DNA of 33,679 nucleotides. Source: Oscillospiraceae bacterium. Its GTDB lineage: Bacteria; Bacillota; Clostridia; Oscillospirales; Oscillospiraceae. This document shows, piece after piece, positions 30,982 to 33,679 of the stretch. The stretch's first letter is position 1. Each line of letters opens with the position of its first letter. The stretch spans positions 1 to 33,679 of the forward strand of contig WRNV01000018.1 of NCBI GenBank assembly GCA_009776445.1. Reading direction: 5' to 3'. A model generated the notes under the pieces. It made no database searches. It was not told where the DNA came from and saw only the letters and a list, made by a program, of their open reading frames with translations. A program made the position numbers and the translations under genes.

Positions 30982-33447
30982 CTTGGCAAAGTACACGCTG
31001 CCTCCGAGCAGGTAGAGGCCGCCGCCATAGTCGACGAACGCGGCATAAATATCAGTGCAGCCGGGCGACCGAAGCCACCACCACCAGGTTTCCTCACCGT
31101 TGCAAGCGATAGCATTTTCCACCATGGGCATCTCTTTGGGAAACCACCTGCTATAACGTCCTGACAATATTTCCTCTTTAGTAGCGCCCAAATAAATAGA
31201 ATTGTCACGACACCAATCCCAATACTCTTCAGCGGTTTTTGTTGTAGTCTGATAATACTTTTTGCTCATTATATCTTTTGTACTTAACAGAAATACTTTG
31301 TCAATAGTTTCTTTTCCTTGAATCGGTTCTACTTTCGAGCCATTTGTTGAAATATAACCTTCACTGCTGTTATCATCTGCTTCGATTCTTATGCCATTCT
31401 CTTCTGGCGGACAGATACGCACTAATTCTTCAGCAGAGAAGCGAGATAAGAACCCGTTTGTATTGTAGTCAATTTTCCCCATCGTACCGTCTGGACGCGT
31501 GTATTCGCGAACTGTCATTTCGTTGTTCAAATAGGCGCGCAATGAGCAATCGTGCCAGTTGGTTCCTGTATAATCAGCGCTCTTCCAGTATTCCTCGGTA
31601 ACAGCGTCAAATGCTCTCTTTTCGATAACATCATGCGTTATTATCAGCTTTTGTTTCCTTCCTTTATATTGGCGCTCACCTAAAACATCCCAAATCAGAT
31701 TGCCCAATTTAAGCGTTTCTCTGCCAAGTAAATTTGTTTTTATATCCTCGTCGTATTCATCTGGGAAAGTTACATCGCAGCCAAAGAAAGCGAATTTTCC
31801 AGCGTTTATGATACTCGCGGGTACAATTACGTCCAGATTAAGCGGACACTTCTCAAAAGCGTGAGAACCGATTGTTGTCAATGTGTTTGACAAATTTATA
31901 GTTCTTAATTTAGCGCAACCGTAAAATGCTGCTGTGCCAATGGATTCCAACTGACTGTTTTCCTCGAAGACAACTTCTTCAAGGTTATCGCAGCCGTTGA
32001 ACGCTTCGAATCCGATGTGTTTTACGCTTGATGGTATGATGAGTTTTTTGATATATGTATGCGATTTGAATGATTGTGTCGCGACTTCCGTTTCACTGTC
32101 TCTTATTATAACGGTAGAGAAAGCGTCGAGGCTAAATTTAGCAAATGCGCTGTCACTGCTTTCACGTTCCTGCAATAGACGCGTCATAAAACTACGCATA
32201 TAGTGTTTTTCATCATTCCGCCATGCATAGATAATATATTTTGAAAATTCTTCCAGGCCAAAAACCTCAATAACTCGTAAGACAAAATATTCACCTACTA
32301 TATCCGGTATTATATCCGGTTCAATCGGTTCACAGTTTCCATTGTTAAAGATTGATATTTCTGAAAACTTTTTAATTGAAGTTGTTGTTGGAGTTGGTAA
32401 GGTTATTCCCAAAGAAGCGCATGTCTTCTCAACAGGTACAATGCCGATCATTGTCGCGATAGCACTAAGGACTATCGCTGTTTTTTCATCCATAGTATAC
32501 CAATTATCAGAAACTGTAAACTCGTCGTTAGCTAATGAATCACGTATTGTTTTTATTTCATGATCTAACCTATAGTCTAATATATCTTTAGCGCACGAAA
32601 TGCTTCTATTTTCTGAAAGAGCGTCAACAAGCATAAGAGCGTAAAGAGGGCGTACATAAGTCGTTTTGTTTTCAGCTAGCGCCACAAATCTTTGGTAGAC
32701 CTCTTCGGGTTTTAAGAACTCTCGCTTCTTATAGTATTTTTTAATGTATTTATCGATAAGATCCTGCATTGACTGTTCATTAAGCAAATTGTCCAAAGCA
32801 ATTGGACTACCTTTAAAGTGATAACCTTTGTGGAAAAAATCATTAAATACCCGAGATGTCGACTCCCTGCGTTGAATCAAAATAACTCGGATTTTCCTTT
32901 TTTTGTTTTTGCCTTCAGGCAAAGTAGAAATCCAATCGATTATTTCTGCTGTATTATACTCAGCGTAATCGAGGATAAACAAAGTCTTCCTTCCCAGCTG
33001 CGATGAACATTCATTAAGTAAGTCTTTTGTATAACCTTTTGATGTTTTCGCTGGCATACACGGTTGCCAACCCCAAGGTCTATACCATTTACGCTTCTTT
33101 GATCGCATAAAATCGTAGCACAACTTGGATTTGCCTGTGCCGCCTTCACCTGTTATTAAGCACCACTGAACAGAATCTTTGCATTTTAAGAAGTCATTCA
33201 GTTTTCTTAATTCATCATCATACCCGACGACATTGATTTTCAGGGTCGAATAATACAGGTGATGTTGGGATGTTTTTTTCTTGTGCTTAGGGTCTATATG
33301 TTTGTCACGCGCCGAGTTTGGACGTATTCTTGTGATGAAGTTCCATATCCCAAGAATACCAGGCCCCAATATTAAAACAACCACAGTATCAATGAGGTAC
33401 TTGTAAAAATCATCGAGGGCGTTCCACCAATCTGCAATGTTACTCAT
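30946..33447 (-). CDS. Membrane-anchored STAND-like NTPase with BspA-type LRRs and DUF6273-type variable domain (putative DGR target 3)
   Basis: 833 residues, unrelated to the other two except at the C-terminus. Domains: membrane helix (~17-38) followed by RIRPNSARDKH, so the remainder is probably cytoplasmic; P-loop ATPase with ITGEGGTGKSKL (Lys106) and a Walker B-like TLFILDYAEY; a helical region; leucine-rich repeats of BspA/LRR_5 type (~465-560; LIIPSSVKHIGFEAFNGC, SIGTAAFYGCAKLRTINL); and a DUF6273-like domain (~575-833) ending WWWWLRSPG ... GGVRPALWLNL. ATG at 33447 has GGGGGAG 9 nt upstream; TTG at 33453 would be too close. The design (NTPase switch, LRR, diversified lectin-like tip) suggests a ligand sensor; the effector function is not apparent. 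Confidence 0.85.
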   Translation of the reverse strand: MSNIADWWNALDDFYKYLIDTVVVLILGPGILGIWNFITRIRPNSARDKHIDPKHKKKTSQHHLYYSTLKINVVGYDDELRKLNDFLKCKDSVQWCLITGEGGTGKSKLCYDFMRSKKRKWYRPWGWQPCMPAKTSKGYTKDLLNECSSQLGRKTLFILDYAEYNTAEIIDWISTLPEGKNKKRKIRVILIQRRESTSRVFNDFFHKGYHFKGSPIALDNLLNEQSMQDLIDKYIKKYYKKREFLKPEEVYQRFVALAENKTTYVRPLYALMLVDALSENRSISCAKDILDYRLDHEIKTIRDSLANDEFTVSDNWYTMDEKTAIVLSAIATMIGIVPVEKTCASLGITLPTPTTTSIKKFSEISIFNNGNCEPIEPDIIPDIVGEYFVLRVIEVFGLEEFSKYIIYAWRNDEKHYMRSFMTRLLQERESSDSAFAKFSLDAFSTVIIRDSETEVATQSFKSHTYIKKLIIPSSVKHIGFEAFNGCDNLEEVVFEENSQLESIGTAAFYGCAKLRTINLSNTLTTIGSHAFEKCPLNLDVIVPASIINAGKFAFFGCDVTFPDEYDEDIKTNLLGRETLKLGNLIWDVLGERQYKGRKQKLIITHDVIEKRAFDAVTEEYWKSADYTGTNWHDCSLRAYLNNEMTVREYTRPDGTMGKIDYNTNGFLSRFSAEELVRICPPEENGIRIEADDNSSEGYISTNGSKVEPIQGKETIDKVFLLSTKDIMSKKYYQTTTKTAEEYWDWCRDNSIYLGATKEEILSGRYSRWFPKEMPMVENAIACNGEETWWWWLRSPGCTDIYAAFVDYGGGLYLLGGSVYFAKGGVRPALWLNL
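30982..31059 (-). other. Variable core of putative DGR variable region 3 (26 codons)
   Basis: Encodes CTDIYAAFVDYGGGLYLLGG plus SVYFAK. It shares 22 of 26 third codon positions with core 1 while most variable codons differ at first or second positions. It is framed 5' by 23 nt (31064-31086) identical to the same place in gene 1 (18699-18721), ending in four TGG codons. Confidence 0.75.
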
Positions 33448-33508
33448 CGGCAATGTCTCCCCCTTAAATTGAGATATACTATTTGGATATGCAACATGAG
33501 TTTTAACC

Positions 33509-33572
33509 CCTCGTCCTTAGCCCCATTCGCGCACGAAGGGGGTGCCGCCCGCAGGCGGCGGGGGTTGTCCCC
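33509..33572. repeat. Palindromic REP-like element R5
   Basis: CCTCGTCCTTAGCCCCATTCG, then GCACGAAGGGGG and a perfect GCCGCC-CGCA-GGCGGC hairpin before GGGGTTGTCCCC. It lies ~60 bp upstream of the third NTPase start, oriented like R2 and R3. Confidence 0.78.
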
Positions 33573-33586
33573 AAAGCCTCGCTCCC

Positions 33587-33631
33587 TTGACTACTGCTGA
33601 ATATACATCAAAAATATATGAAACGCAATAG
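33587..33631 (-). repeat. Dispersed 45-bp repeat, copy D
   Basis: Matches copies A-C, with minus-strand TTGCGT-17-TATATT pointing at the third NTPase gene ~140 bp downstream, past R5. Its right flank GGTGTAAACCGCAAAAA is shared with copy B. Confidence 0.8.
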
Positions 33632-33679
33632 CGCTTTAGTGGTGTAAACCGCAAAAATAGGTCACTTATCAGAGTGCGG

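Noticed and set aside
18581..31086. Explaining the shared 3' ends by simple gene duplication or gene conversion
   Set aside because: Genes 1 and 3 are unrelated upstream of the C-terminal domain, and duplication or conversion would not leave third codon positions fixed while first and second positions vary inside otherwise identical frames. It remains possible for genes 1 and 2, which are full-length paralogues.
13825..33631. Calling the four 45-bp repeats a CRISPR array
   Set aside because: Copies are thousands of bases apart with no regular spacers, and they lie next to gene starts.

Overview
The window looks like chromosomal DNA of a fermentative anaerobe, most likely a clostridial member of the Bacillota. 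The basis is AGGAGG-type ribosome binding sites with TTG and GTG starts, a predicted tungsten/molybdenum aldehyde:ferredoxin oxidoreductase with a polyferredoxin, a GlnQ-type amino-acid importer and a large secreted GH76 enzyme. No rRNA, tRNA, CRISPR array, transposase or integrase was recognised.

Layout. 1-4821: a possible leader with a small ORF, an M24 peptidase, an acetate-transporter-family membrane protein, then (minus) an acyl-CoA thioesterase and a divergent NAD-dependent DNA ligase. 4920-8102: an amidohydrolase and a three-gene polar amino-acid ABC importer. 8359-13778: a tungsten/molybdenum enzyme island with a MoeB/ThiF-like E1, a ThiS/MoaD-like carrier, an unusually long AOR and a 16-Cys polyferredoxin, followed by a second M24 peptidase (PepP type). 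14002-18309: accessory genes, namely an antitoxin with a truncated PIN toxin, a YdcF protein, a DUF234-type ATPase, a ClbS/DfsB protein and an unknown membrane-anchored protein.

18545-33679 is the remarkable part. Three minus-strand genes (18581-20719, 28629-30653, 30946-33447) encode membrane-anchored P-loop NTPases ending in a DUF6273-like, probably C-type-lectin/FGE-like domain. The last ~45 codons are framed by nearly identical DNA. Between the frames is a 26-codon core in which first and second codon positions vary while third positions stay fixed, the footprint expected of adenine-directed mutagenesis by a diversity-generating retroelement (DGR). The conserved 3' frame runs past the stop codon into a hairpin that has no U-tract, resembling the IMH and hairpin of known DGR targets. 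No reverse transcriptase or template repeat lies in the window, so these would be remote targets of a DGR encoded elsewhere. Each gene also has a palindromic REP-like element and a 44-45 bp dispersed repeat with a promoter-like sequence upstream. Between the NTPase genes sit a DUF559 remnant, a ROK-family protein, a 1636-residue double-GH76 secreted protein and an orphan RelB-type antitoxin.

Working model (inference): the NTPases form a family of intracellular, membrane-tethered sensors or conflict proteins whose C-terminal recognition domains are diversified in trans by a DGR. The rest of the window is ordinary fermentative metabolism, peptide turnover and polysaccharide use.
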